Below, piece by piece: positions 1 to 10,898 of a stretch of DNA of 64,000 nt (position 1 is its first letter; every line of letters begins with the position of its first letter). The notes under the pieces are model-generated. The model saw only the letters and a program-made list of their open reading frames with translations, had not been told where the DNA came from and ran no database searches. Location of the stretch: contig JALIZF010001723.1 of assembly GCA_029948255.1 (NCBI GenBank), positions 186,001 to 250,000 of the forward strand. Reading direction: 5' to 3'. This stretch comes from Telmatactis stephensoni (lineage: Eukaryota; Cnidaria; Anthozoa; Actiniaria; Isophelliidae). The position numbers and the translations under genes are program-made.

Positions 1-1779
1 TATGACAACATGGAAACTTATTATATTGTTTTAAGATAAGGATTGTGGATGCTGGAAGTTTACAAAATATACAGATCAAAGCAAGGAAGAAGAATAATTC
101 AAATTAGACAAATACAAGAATGAAAATTGAAGGTCCATATAATATTCAGTTGAGACTTAGACACTTGGACATTCAAAGTCCAACATTTCAGGAAAATCAA
201 TATTGTTTCTTTTTCTTTAAGTCAGTAAATTTTATCATTTCCCAATCACATATTACAAGGATTTCTACTGGCAATATTAAACTTTAATACTGTATTATAT
301 TAAAAAATATCACTTCTCAAATATAAATTATAAATTGTATTCTTAAATTATATTCACACTGAGCCGTGGTTCTTAAGGTATTTTTCAGTTTACAATTACT
401 CTTTCTCGTAAATTGATTCTCAATGTAGTTTATCTTTACAAATATGACTTAAGCTTATAACTTCGTTTATTTGCACAGTCAAGCTTGGTGTGAAAATTAT
501 ACACATATTAAGCAGTTCTTGTTTCAGTAAGTTTCATGGATGTTAGAAATGTATAGCATTCAAGCTTACCAACTCTCCTGTTCACGGATTCATTCCCCAT
601 TCATTTTTCTTTCTTTTATTGAAAAGTGCAGTCCGCCATTTTTAATATAACTCGTTCCCAGTCTACGTAACCAACAGGAAGCCCAACTCTGCAATCAGTA
701 TTACAGAACAGCAGGGGATGCTGGGTAAAATGTAAGATGGCGGCTACCGAAGTGATTTTAGCTGTTGCAAGACTGTTTTTTAAAATAATGCAAGACACAA
801 ATACCAAGGAAGTCTGGTCATAGTGGCGAACCAACAAAGAACTATGGATCGAAGTCCCGAAGGCAAGGGGAGAAGCCGAGAATGAAAACCAAAGTACAAG
901 AATTATTGTGAAGTTAAGTTCCAGAAGCAAAGCTGATAACTAGTCAGCCATTAATCGCCATTTTTGCATCCGAAAGACTTTGGTTTGCGGGTCAAAGTAT
1001 GATATTGCAGTGCTTAGTTTGTTCGCCGATGGATTAATACAAGTTAAGATTCCAGAGAAGGTGAATTCCAGAGAAGGATAAAGTCCTGTTCAACAGAGTG
1101 GAAAAGTTGATGGAAAATCCAAATTTGCAAGTAAGCTTGAACAAGGCATCGTCAAAAAAATTGACTGAAACATTTGAAAGAATCGACATTTCTATTGAAT
1201 GTTGTGTGAAACATTAAACTTAGCAGTGACCTACTAAATCATAAATCCAGCACTGTAAAAAGGAATCACATATTTTAAAAGCAAATAAACTAATATATGT
1301 CCATGAGGAAAATGCTTCCCCTTAAATCAAAATGCCCTATCTTATAAAGTAAATAATTATTTTAATAATTATATTAAAATTGTTTATTACAAAATTATTT
1401 TATATATTTCTATAGGTCTACATTGTTTTTTAATATTTGCCTTTTTCATACAGTACACAAACAAGATGTTCAACACTGCATTGAAGGATGACATGTGTGA
1501 TAAGTTATGCATATACCATAGAATTCATAATCAGGACAATTTTCTGACCAGTTTTACTCATAATTTAGATTTCCAATCAAAATCTTAATGGCTTACACAT
1601 CAATTGAATAAAAACAGAAAACCTAAAATTGTGTTAATAACAGTTTTAATAACAATAATAGTTTAACAGGTTAAAGGACTATATAAACAATTTCAATACT
1701 TTATTAAATGTCAAACTGCTAAGTTAAGGTAAAAGCTTGCTGATAATTGACTTGCATATTTATTGACTTACCAACATAC

Positions 1780-1814
1780 AGTTTGGCATACAATACCATA
1801 TTGTATGCCAAACT
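1780..1814. repeat. near-perfect short inverted repeat (hairpin)
   Basis: AGTTTGGCATACAAT is followed after about four bases by its reverse complement ATTGTATGCCAAACT, giving a stem of about 15-17 bp with almost no loop. No target-site duplication or longer terminal repeat is visible, so this may be a solitary palindrome or the tip of an old foldback element. Confidence 0.6.
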
Positions 1815-1977
1815 TCTACGATAGGGTACAAGCTTACTTTCTTATTGAATTACTGACATACAGTAATAACTTTCCATTTTAATGTGTAACAGGCTTAAAT
1901 AAGGTCTAATGTAGACTAGTACTACATTTTTTTATCATTGTGAGTACAATGTAATGATGTTCTTGATTGCATTTAAT

Positions 1978-2144
1978 TGTCTTAAGCCGCCTTAAGATGC
2001 CTTAGGCTGGCTTAAGCCGCACTAAGCCGCCCTAAGCCACACTAAGACGCCGGCAAATTTTCCCTCAAAAATCCTTAAGCCGCCTTAAGCCGCCCTTAGC
2101 CGCAGCAGCTTAAGGCGTCTTTTGGGCCCGGAGTAGGCCTTAGT
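1978..2144. repeat. degenerate CTTAAGCCGC-type repeat ending in a fixed 18-mer
   Basis: About ten degenerate 10-bp units of the form (C)TTAAGCCGC/CTAAGCCGCC run from 1978 to about 2118. The block ends with CCCGGAGTAGGCCTTAGT (2127-2144). The same 18-mer ends another block of related but different units at 55070-55325. No open frame of note. It is probably an interspersed repeat of unknown class. Confidence 0.6.
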
Positions 2145-3580
2145 ATGACATAGCGGAAAAACAGCTAAGCGGCTGTTTTCATTTTTTTTTTTCATAAACT
2201 GATAATGAAGCATGAAAAACAGTAACTGGTACACTTCTACTGGCTTAAGTAAAAACTTTTTACAAAACCTTGTGACGCTACAATAAAGCTTTGCGGGGAT
2301 ATTTATCAAAACAATGATTTTTCTTCTGATCAAAATGTCACCTCTCCCAAAGTACAGGGCATCATATCTCAGAGATGCATGTACCAAATTTAATATTATT
2401 TGATATTATGTTCTTTGTCTCTAAAACGGCTTGTATGCAAAATATTGAGCTTTAAAACTCTATGGTGTCCTTATAAATGGAGGCTGTTAAACGTTTTTCC
2501 GCCCTGTCATCTAGTATACATTTCAATGACAAAATAATATACGAAGACAGCAAAGATATCTATCTCAATTTTTCAGTGCAATAATTTGTACTATCTTCAA
2601 ATACCTGGAAAATGATATTTTTTCTTTTCATCCAATTCATTCTAAACCATTCATAAACTTTCATTCTAAACAGTATGTACTTCTATTGAATACTCCTATC
2701 CAAAGGACATTGTAATAGAGCAGGTTTCGTATAACGTAGGCACGTTTACGGCACCGCCCCCTCCGTTTCATGCATACGGAATCTACTCTACGATAGTTTG
2801 AAGCAAGATTATGTCAAATGAATATATTGAACCTGGCTTATGAACACACAAACTGACATATATACGGACATAAATGTTTATGCAAGATTTTTGTCGGGAT
2901 GAAACATAAGCCCAGATAAGGCTGATGAAGTTAAGTTGTAAATCTTATGAAACGTTATGTAAATGAAACACTTTATTACAATTGGTTATTGCAAATCTAA
3001 GGCAATTTGTCTTCAATTCATACATGTCATACAACCTCTATTATAGCATCCAAGTTTAGACACAAATACTACAAACTGAGTGAGACTTCGAGTAATTTTT
3101 TTAGCTTCGAGGGTTTTTTTCCGGGTCTTCAGGTTTTCCTCCCTTATACAGTACAAACGAATTAGTGAGCTGAGAGTTGAAATCACAGAACGTTAGAATG
3201 TATTGGTAGTTTGTGAGAGAGCACTGTCCCCCAATTAGTGCGCAAGCGCTAGAACATATAATTATTCGGCGACACTTAAATCAAACAGTTATTATTAATC
3301 GCGAAGAAAAACTGAACAGAATTTTCAAAAAATGATCAGCGTAGCCCAAGAGGGCGGATTTGGAATGTCCACGACTTTAAGTACTCTCAAAAACACGTGG
3401 CCACATCCGTAATTGATACCCACTAAAGCCTCCACCAGAAAACTACTCGTGACCATTGATGATATTGACGCGATATAAAAATATCATTATACTTGCCGCA
3501 TATTGTCTGTTTTGTGCATTATTCAACGGTCCAAACCAAAGCAAATTGAATTCTTAGTACCATTCCAATCCAACCATATA

Positions 3581-3655
3581 CCCATCCAACATGAACCAAC
3601 CATCCAACCAGCCGACCGACCGACCGACCAGCCAACTGACCGACCAACTAACCAT
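3581..3655. repeat. CCGA/CCAAC microsatellite-like tract
   Basis: Short tandem units of ACCGACCGACC, CCATCCAACC and CCAACTGACC type. It is a simple-sequence tract of about 75 bp lying about 250 bp upstream of the protease start codon. Confidence 0.6.
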
Positions 3656-3907
3656 CTATGAAAAGATTAAACATACTAAACTCGAAAAGTAAAAAGATAC
3701 AGTAAGTCCATTTTAAAAGATATCCAAGCTGAATAAGCAAAATGGCCGGTGTTGTACAGTAAACAACACTACTGGCCTTGTCAACACAAAACGTCGCTTT
3801 GTCCAGCCCATGTCTGCAGTCTGCGTACACAACATGACGTACCATTCTACATCTGGCAAGCGAGGTGTTTACATAGCTATTCAAATATGACTTGAATTCT
3901 AGTAAGC

Positions 3908-6900
3908 ATGGAAAAAATCCAAGAACCCACGATCAGTGAAGTAGTGAAGATGTTATCTCTTGGACTCTTGCTATTGAGTTGTTTCGCAACAACTTTAATT
4001 GAAGGTAAAATTTTACATGTATTTTTTATGTTCAAAATAAGTCCCAGTACTAAAAATAGTTTTGTTGTATTAAATGTTCGTGAAGTCGGTTTTGCGGCAC
4101 GTTTTGGTTTCTCATGTACCGATCAGCATTTTCGTCAGAATTATTAACATAAGACCTTCATGTAAATCTTAAAGAGACACACTGAACAAAAGCAGAAAAA
4201 GATATTACGGGACTGCATGCTTTTGTAACACAAAACCGTGCGATGAAAAATCGCAGGCACGCTGTATTAATTTTAACTGCGCATTTTATATTTTCAAGGA
4301 CCTTTGCTGGTTCAGCGGCTTTCTTTGCGTTTTCGTAGCTTAGAAATATACGCTAATAATCGACGCGAGATCTAGAGAGGAAGAGCAAGCACATTCTGTT
4401 TCTTTGCAAGTACTAATAAACCTCAACTCAACTGACTGTCACCTTTTCTAGAACAGACAGCATTTCCGACCCCGCCATAGATTCCATCGTACATTTACTC
4501 TATATTGAAACCTCTGTACCATGGCCACCTTTCCACAATGGCCAACATCTCTATATTGAAACCTCTGTACAACGACCACCTCTCCACAATGGCCAGTATC
4601 TTCTGTCCTCACCATCAATCTGATCCATACATTTACTCTATATTGAAACCTCTGTACAATGACCACCTCTCCACAATGGCTAGTATCTTCTGTCCTCACC
4701 ATCAATCTGATCCATACATTTACTCTATATTGAAACCTCTGTACAATGACCACCTCTCCACAATGGCTAGTATCTTCTGTCCTCACCATCAATCTGATCC
4801 ATACATTTACTCTATATTGAAACCTCTGTACAATGACCACCTCTCCACAATGACTAGTATCTTCTGTCCTCACCATTGATCTGATCCATACATTTACTCT
4901 GTATTAAAACCTCTGTACAATGACCACTTCTCTACAACGACCAACATCTTTTGTCCTCCCCACTGATCTAATACATACATTTACTCTATATTGAAGCCAG
5001 TATCGTCTGTCCTCACCATTGATCTGATCCATAAATTTACTCTATATTAAAACCTCTATACAACGACCACCTCTCCACAATGGCCAGTATCTTCTGTCCT
5101 CACTATCAATCTGATCCATACATTTACTCTATATTAAAACCTCTGAAAACCTCTATACAACGACCACTTCTCTACAACGGTAAACATCTTTTGTCCTCAC
5201 CATTGATCTAATACATACATTTATACTCAATATTGAAACCTCTGCACAAGGACCACCTTTCCGTCGCTCCCCAATTTGTGGCCTTTGTGAAAAAATACGA
5301 CTATCATGCATGTTTAGGTATCAGTTTTTATGATTTCCATTGATTTTCTATTTAAAAGGGTGCGGTAAGCGTCCTGCCGGAGCGCGAGTCGTGGCTGGCA
5401 CTGACGCAGTCCCTCATTCATGGCCATGGCAGATATCTCTTCAAAAGAAAAACCCAAAATACAATTCATGGTTTCATACTTGTGGAGGATCTCTCATCAC
5501 TCCTGAGTATGTTGTTACAGCAGCGCATTGTGTTGCAACCGATTTAAAACCTGGGAAATACAGAGTTGTTGTAGGTACGTACGTACTAGGCTACGTCCAC
5601 ACTTATTCGATAATTTTGAAAACGCATCTAATTTAGCTACGATTAATTTATTCGTCCGCACTTGAACGATGTTTTCTTTCGTCTGTAAAAACGCTGTTTC
5701 TTTTACATGCAGCAAAAACGGAGAAAAAGATATGCGTTTTCAAATTTATTTGTTGACATTGATAAAAGCTATTTGTAGCCTTAGAATAAGTATTTCTATG
5801 TCTCTTTCTACCTGCCCACGCATCCATGTTTTCTTTTCCCCTCTTTCATATTTTCTTGTATCATTTTTTTATTTTCTTGAATCCGATTTATTTTTCCAAT
5901 TCATCTTTAAATATTCATAGGCGAACATGACCGTAGGAAAGACGATGGCCAACAGAACATAGGTGTGCACAAGATTCACTCTCATGAGGGATTTAGTATG
6001 CGTCACCTCAAGAACGATATCGCGTTGATTCGCCTTGTGAAACCCGTTGCTTTAGACAGTCGTGTTGGAACAGTGTGTTTGCCTCCTAAAAATTCAAGGG
6101 TTGCAGCAGGAACTAAATGCTTCATTACAGGTGAGATTCGATACTGATGCATCATTGGGAATCTTTTAACTCCAATTTGATTTATACTTATATTGAATTG
6201 AGTCAGATACAAATTTAATCTCCATTCGGTTGTCCCAAAATCGTTGATGCTATATATGTTTTGATAGTAAATAATCAACTAAAATAGCTTATGGTATACA
6301 CCTAATTCCAAAATGGCTGCCACATGCGATTATAGGAAACATGAAAAAGAGGCCCAAAACTCGTTAAGAAAATCTATGTGAAAGCGTGAATCAGACAAGC
6401 AAAGAGCTTCTAATTTTGTCCTACCGGTGTTTTGTTTTCGTTACAGATTACCACTAACGTTGCTATTTTGAAATAAGGCATACAGACTATACACGGCTTT
6501 AGTGATATCAAATAGTTATGGCGATATCTTTTCAATAGGTTGGGGCAGAACAATTGGCGGTGGCAAAGCAGCAACCATTCTCCAACAAGCCCAAATGCCT
6601 GTAAGCTCACACAAAGATTGTGCCAAGGCTAACAATGGTATTGCCCAAGTACATGAAGAATCGATGCTGTGCGCTGGACATGCAACAGCCGGCATCCATA
6701 TCAGCGGTTGCCAAGGCGACAGTGGAGGTCCATTTGTTTGCGAAGAAGGTAACAGCTGGGTACTTCGTGGAGCAGTGAGTTGGGGAAATCCAAAGTGTAA
6801 GGCCGAAAATACCTACACTGTGTTTGCACGTGTGAGTTCGTATATCGACTGGATCAACCAAAGGATTAATTCTGGAGGTAAGAAAACAATCTAGAAAATA

Positions 6901-7637
6901 GAAATATAACTTGAAAAAAGATACGATAGAAACTCGAATTTCTGATGGAACAAACCTGATATACTAGAAGCTGTAGCCACACTTCAGTTCAGTACTGAAG
7001 ATTAATTCATCCCGGACTGCTTGCAAATGGTTAAACCAGCACTTTGATAGATTGGTTCTTTCTCATCTCACAAAAGTTCTTCGATTTGTTCCTATCTTTT
7101 ATTATTTCTTTCCCTACTTCATCTACATTTTGTCTTCGTTATTTTCTGTCATCATAAGTATATGAACAAAAGTTCTTCACTCCTTTTTCATTGTTTCTCT
7201 CCCTATTTCATTCATTTTTTATTCATGATTACTTTCTGTTTTTATAGGTACCCTTCCACCACCACCGCCGCCAACTAAACCACCACGTGAGTATCAATAG
7301 TGCGATTAGACGATCTTTATTGAAATGTGCCTGATAATTGATGTGGACTTTTTTTATCTTCAGAATGCAAAAACGCGTGGGGAGATGCAAAATGTGATAT
7401 TTACAAAGGCAACTGCGACTTCATCACCGTTAAACTTGGTTGCAAGAAGACATGCAACTTTTGTAGGTAAGTTTGCACTGAGGGGGAATTAACGTATCAC
7501 GTAATGTAAAGTCGTCCTGCTGGAAAGCTAGAAATCGCTTTTAGCCTCAAGCATCTAGTAATTGTATGTCGTTTAGGGATTCTTTTTGTATTTAATATTA
7601 ATTTGCGTATTTGTATAATTTCAGGCGTCCTGGTTAA
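3908..7637 (+). CDS. secreted chymotrypsin/elastase-like serine protease with C-terminal ShKT domain
   Basis: Seven exons: 3908-4004, 5359-5574, 5921-6130, 6539-6877, 7248-7286, 7364-7466, 7625-7637 (stop TAA), giving 338 residues. Every junction has GT/AG; the first five introns are phase 1 and the last is phase 2. An N-terminal hydrophobic signal (best from the in-frame second ATG at 3950, [12 protein letters not shown]) precedes a propeptide with Cys, and activation should occur at R|VVAG. The catalytic triad is visible: His in TAAHC, Asp in NDIALI, Ser in GDSGG. Specificity-pocket residues by chymotrypsin alignment are Ser189, Gly216 and Thr226, a chymotrypsin/elastase-type pocket rather than trypsin Asp189. 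A Pro-rich linker (exon 5) leads to a six-Cys ShKT domain. Likely role: digestive or secreted endopeptidase. Specificity is inferred, not shown. The gene converges on polycystin gene A. Confidence 0.93.
4494..5258. repeat. 87-bp minisatellite in protease intron 1
   Basis: About nine units starting with ATTTACTCTATATTGAAACC. Unit starts at 4631, 4718, 4805, 4892 and 4979 are exactly 87 bp apart; later ones at 5035, 5122 and 5219 show a deletion and a small internal duplication. Because 87 is a multiple of 3, the array gives spurious long open frames on both strands with 29-residue repeats. Confidence 0.9.
7364..7637 (+). CDS. ShKT domain exons of the protease (exons 6-7)
   Basis: Exon 6 encodes a six-cysteine module with spacing C-x8-C-x6-C-x8-C-x3-C-x2-C and the usual Asp after Cys2, which matches the ShKT fold. 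Exon 7 adds only R-P-G and the stop. Trypsin-fold proteases with ShKT tails are common in cnidarians, where the module is usually an accessory or binding domain. Nothing here indicates a free ion-channel peptide. Confidence 0.85.
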
Positions 7638-7667
7638 GTAAAAGGGAACTAAAGTCAAGTGACTAAA

Positions 7668-7673
7668 AATAAA
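7668..7673 (+). other. polyadenylation signal AATAAA of the protease gene
   Basis: Canonical AATAAA begins 31 bases after the TAA stop of the protease, implying a very short 3' UTR. Confidence 0.65.
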
Positions 7674-7809
7674 CATTAAAGACTTTAAAAACCATTTTTC
7701 ATGGTGTTCGTTTTGTTGTGGGATAGGAAATCTACCTTGTAACATTCTCCTTCTGTTCGTTTTTTGGTTGTTCAACTGAAAATTACCCAGTCAAGCAGCG
7801 TGATGATTC

Positions 7810-8000
7810 AAGGCCCATCCGCACGAGCAAATTTTTATGACAAATTTTCAGTATGGCAAATGGATTTTGCCCGTCCACATGAACAAATTTCAATTGTATT
7901 TGTCACATGAAATTTGGTTAAATGTTCTTATCCACACGAGCAAAAGCTATCTGTCAAAATAAATTTGTCATAGAACATTTGCTCATGTGAAAAGGCCTTT
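7810..8000. mobile_element. foldback element (MITE-like), AAGGCC ends
   Basis: The left end (AAGGCCCATCCGCACGAGC, then AAATTTTTATGACAAATTTT) is matched in inverted orientation by the right end (ACAAATTTG homologues through CTCATGTGAAAAGGCCTTT). Internal short copies of CACANGAGCAAAT occur. It is non-coding and lies 3' of the protease. No clear target duplication was seen. Confidence 0.6.
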
Positions 8001-9507
8001 AGTCTGGAGCGGTTTTCATTATATATTATCGCGCGTTTACGCGTAGAACATAGATCACTACGTGGACATACGTAAACTCCACTTCTAGCAGTTTAACACC
8101 GCGATCAAGTGTCTGCGCACGCTTGATATTTCGCGGGTTTCCTCGCGCCCGAATTGTGACCACAGGAAGCCCAAGCAAAACCTTTTGCCTCATTTCATCA
8201 ATCAAGACGATATATCAAAATTGAAGCTGAAATTTCGCGACGATTTTCGTTGCATTTTAACACAGAGACTCTTGGGATATTTTAGACGCGTAGATCTGAA
8301 ATCAGAAGTCGATGTTGCTCTTGGATTTCCTGCGCTCTTATACGACTTTGCCTTAAAACGCCGTAAAACTCTTATACGACTATACGAACCTTTCAATTTA
8401 TAATTATTTCTCTATGACTCAGAATTTATCCCCATCTAGATTTTCAATAAACTATTAAATGTTCATATGTGAAAAGGGCATAAGGCTGGGTGTTTATTTT
8501 ACATTTAGATGTAGGATTCTTAACTATATAGTTGACGTTCTCAGATCGGTGAACTGAGTCTCTGAAACATAAGTTACCTGGCATAACGTACGTATTAAAA
8601 TCTTTTTAACGTACGTCTCAGGATTTCAAGCAAATTTGAATTTCGTGAAGAAACCAATCAGGAGAAGTCATTTAACGGGTGCTGTTGGCCAATCACGTGG
8701 GTCTTTAATTCAGTCTGTATCAGAGTCAATTTTGGGGGTTTTCGCGCGGATGCCATGGGGACGAGATTGCACGTCTTAAAACTAGAGCAGTTCCATGCAA
8801 CAAATCTCAACAAAAGTTTACACAAATGCTCTGTTTTTGGTGAGTGTCAGTATTTATTGTCTGTACCGATCAATTTTCAGAATTAACTTCCACTTCAAGT
8901 TCACTAAATAGCCGTCCTTACGCAGACAAAGTGTTGGTTTGTTGTAATAGATAATATACGATGGTAGAGTGATTTAGTGCCCTTGAATAATATGACTTAA
9001 ACCTGTAATACTAGGGAAGAATATTCGATAATAAATCCGCTTAACTCTCAGTGGAGAATAGAACTACCTTTTGCTGCGGATAATGGTGCATCTCTCCCTG
9101 CTCCCTTCCTTTTTTCCTTCCTTTCTCCTTTAATTTCCTTCTTTCCCCCCTCCCTCCCTCCGTTCGTCCATCCGTCCATCCCTCCATCCCTCCCTTGATT
9201 CTTTTTTCCCTAATTTCTCTCTTCCTTCCATCCCTTTTCGCTCGTTCCTCTCAAATTCGTTTTCACGACCCACTCTTTGAGCTCACTGCTGGAATGTGGT
9301 GATTTGAATTTGTCATTTAGTGACAAATAAACCTGAAAAGGTGAAAAGTGCCTAGACATGCCTAACTTCAGCTTCCGTCTGGCAAAACAGCATAAATATT
9401 GTATATCAATTGCTTCTGTTCAAAAGAAAAGAGACCTCTCTGTTTTAAGTGTTGAATGGTAGCGAATACGAAAATGTGTTTGAAGCAAGAAATGAATGTG
9501 TTCCCAA
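8001..9507. other. convergent intergenic region between protease and polycystin A
   Basis: No coding exon recognised. It contains a pyrimidine-rich CCTT/CCCT tract at about 9101-9250. The 3' UTR of gene A should extend into the right part on the minus strand, but no canonical AATAAA was found close to its stop. Confidence 0.5.
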
Positions 9508-10898
9508 TTAATACAGGAAATATTCTGCCTCTCTTTCTTTTTGGGTTTTTGGGATTCCCCAGGCATTCCCGTCTCTCTCATTGGGTCGATATAAATGACT
9601 CTTCTTGGAACGCGATGGAATGCTGTCGCTCAGGATCTTTGAAATATCTTTCAATGACTTTTTGATGTAAGCCGTCATAAATGCAGATATGATGGCATCT
9701 TCGTTGGTCTCATCCGATACTGCCTGACAACCATCAGCGTAGGAATCATTCAAGATGGCGATGAAAAAGTTAATCAACAGCAGCGTTGTTGTCATAAAAT
9801 AGCAGAAAATGAACAGGGGACCAAGTGAGCCACTGATGTCCTTCACGTTGTGGAAAAACAATCCTTTTCCAAATGACATTTGGAAGACGTTCACAAATGA
9901 TCGAGTAATCGTTGAATACCTCAGAATATCTTGTCCAAAAAGTAAGTTCCCTGCCTGTGCAAAAGCCATGAACAAAACGATAAATAGCACTGCATAGGTG
10001 AGAAGAAAAGGCTTGGATAGTTGCAAGGTTAAGACGAAGGTCTGGATCTTCATATTAAAGTGGAACAGCTTGAGGAGCTTGATGGTTGCCAGAAAGATGA
10101 CGACACATGCCAAAGCATTGTAAACATCCGTACCGTACTGGACGTAGTCAAAGCTCATTCTTGAGTATGGGTTTGCTTGTATTTTTTTAACCAACTTTGT
10201 TGTGTACGATTCGCGGTAAAAGTTTAGACCAATCATCGTCATCGAAAGACTGAGCATGAATATTTGATGAATGTTCCAAAAGTCCTTGAAGAACTTTATC
10301 TTCTCTCTTACAAATGTCACAAACAGCCTTACAAATAAAATGATATTGAAAATAAGAAAGAGCAGCTCGATGATATCCACTATTGTTCTGAAGAAACTAT
10401 CGCCAACACCGTAAAGCGCAAAAGGCTCGATTCTCTTGGACGAAAGGATTGCTCCTGTTGGTCGCTGTTCAAACGTGAAACGCACGAAAGCGTAAAGGCG
10501 AGACGTGGGCTCAAATACAACAAACTCCACAAAAACAGCCCTAGTTTGTCGGGAAATCCAATTGTCCGCTTTTAAATTCAGTACCATTTCACTTGCCGTT
10601 TCATTATCGTAGCCTAGATCGCCTACCATTCCACTTCCAGAGTATGTGCCATCGTCGGTCACAACTGGAAGTGTTCCGAGCTGCTCCGCAGTTTGAACCA
10701 TGAATGGCTGCAGACACATTCTCTCAAAGCCAATGCCACCGCTCATTAGGCTGTCATCAAGTTTTGCATTAGCTTTTGGGTTGCTTGACGTCTCAGCTGT
10801 CGGTAAGCTTTCGTCTGCTTGTGACATAGAGTAGTGTGGGTAGCACTTTGGAAACATTTCTTGAAGTTTGTAGAAGTATGCCGTCGCTTTACAATTTT
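9508..10898 (-). CDS. polycystin A exon 19: TOP domain and channel, C terminus
   Basis: Contains FERMCLQPFMVQTA, LKADNWISRQTRAVFVEF and FEQRPTGAI, polycystin TOP-domain signatures. Then come S2-S6, a pore segment FQMSFGKGLFF and S6 LINFFIAILNDSY. The filter position reads FGK instead of the LGD of PKD2-type channels. The tail after S6 is short and ends EAEYFLY. Frame intact to TAA at 9510-9508. Confidence 0.93.

Larger units (their letters stand above)
1..3907. other. intergenic region upstream of the protease gene
   Basis: AT-rich sequence with many short low-complexity stretches. I see no exon with coding character here; the open frames near 616-930, 2085-2387 and 3648-3884 have no family resemblance and no splice logic. 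It holds the hairpin, the TTAAG-type repeat and the CCGA/CCAA microsatellite listed separately. The protease promoter must lie toward the right end, but no core element can be assigned. Confidence 0.6.

Noticed and set aside
616..930. 104-residue frame on the minus strand
   Set aside because: No domain, no splice logic and no paralogue; consistent with chance in AT-rich DNA.
4448..4879. Long open frames on both strands with 29-residue repeats
   Set aside because: They come from the 87-bp minisatellite, whose unit is a multiple of three; no start context, splice sites or known repeat protein.
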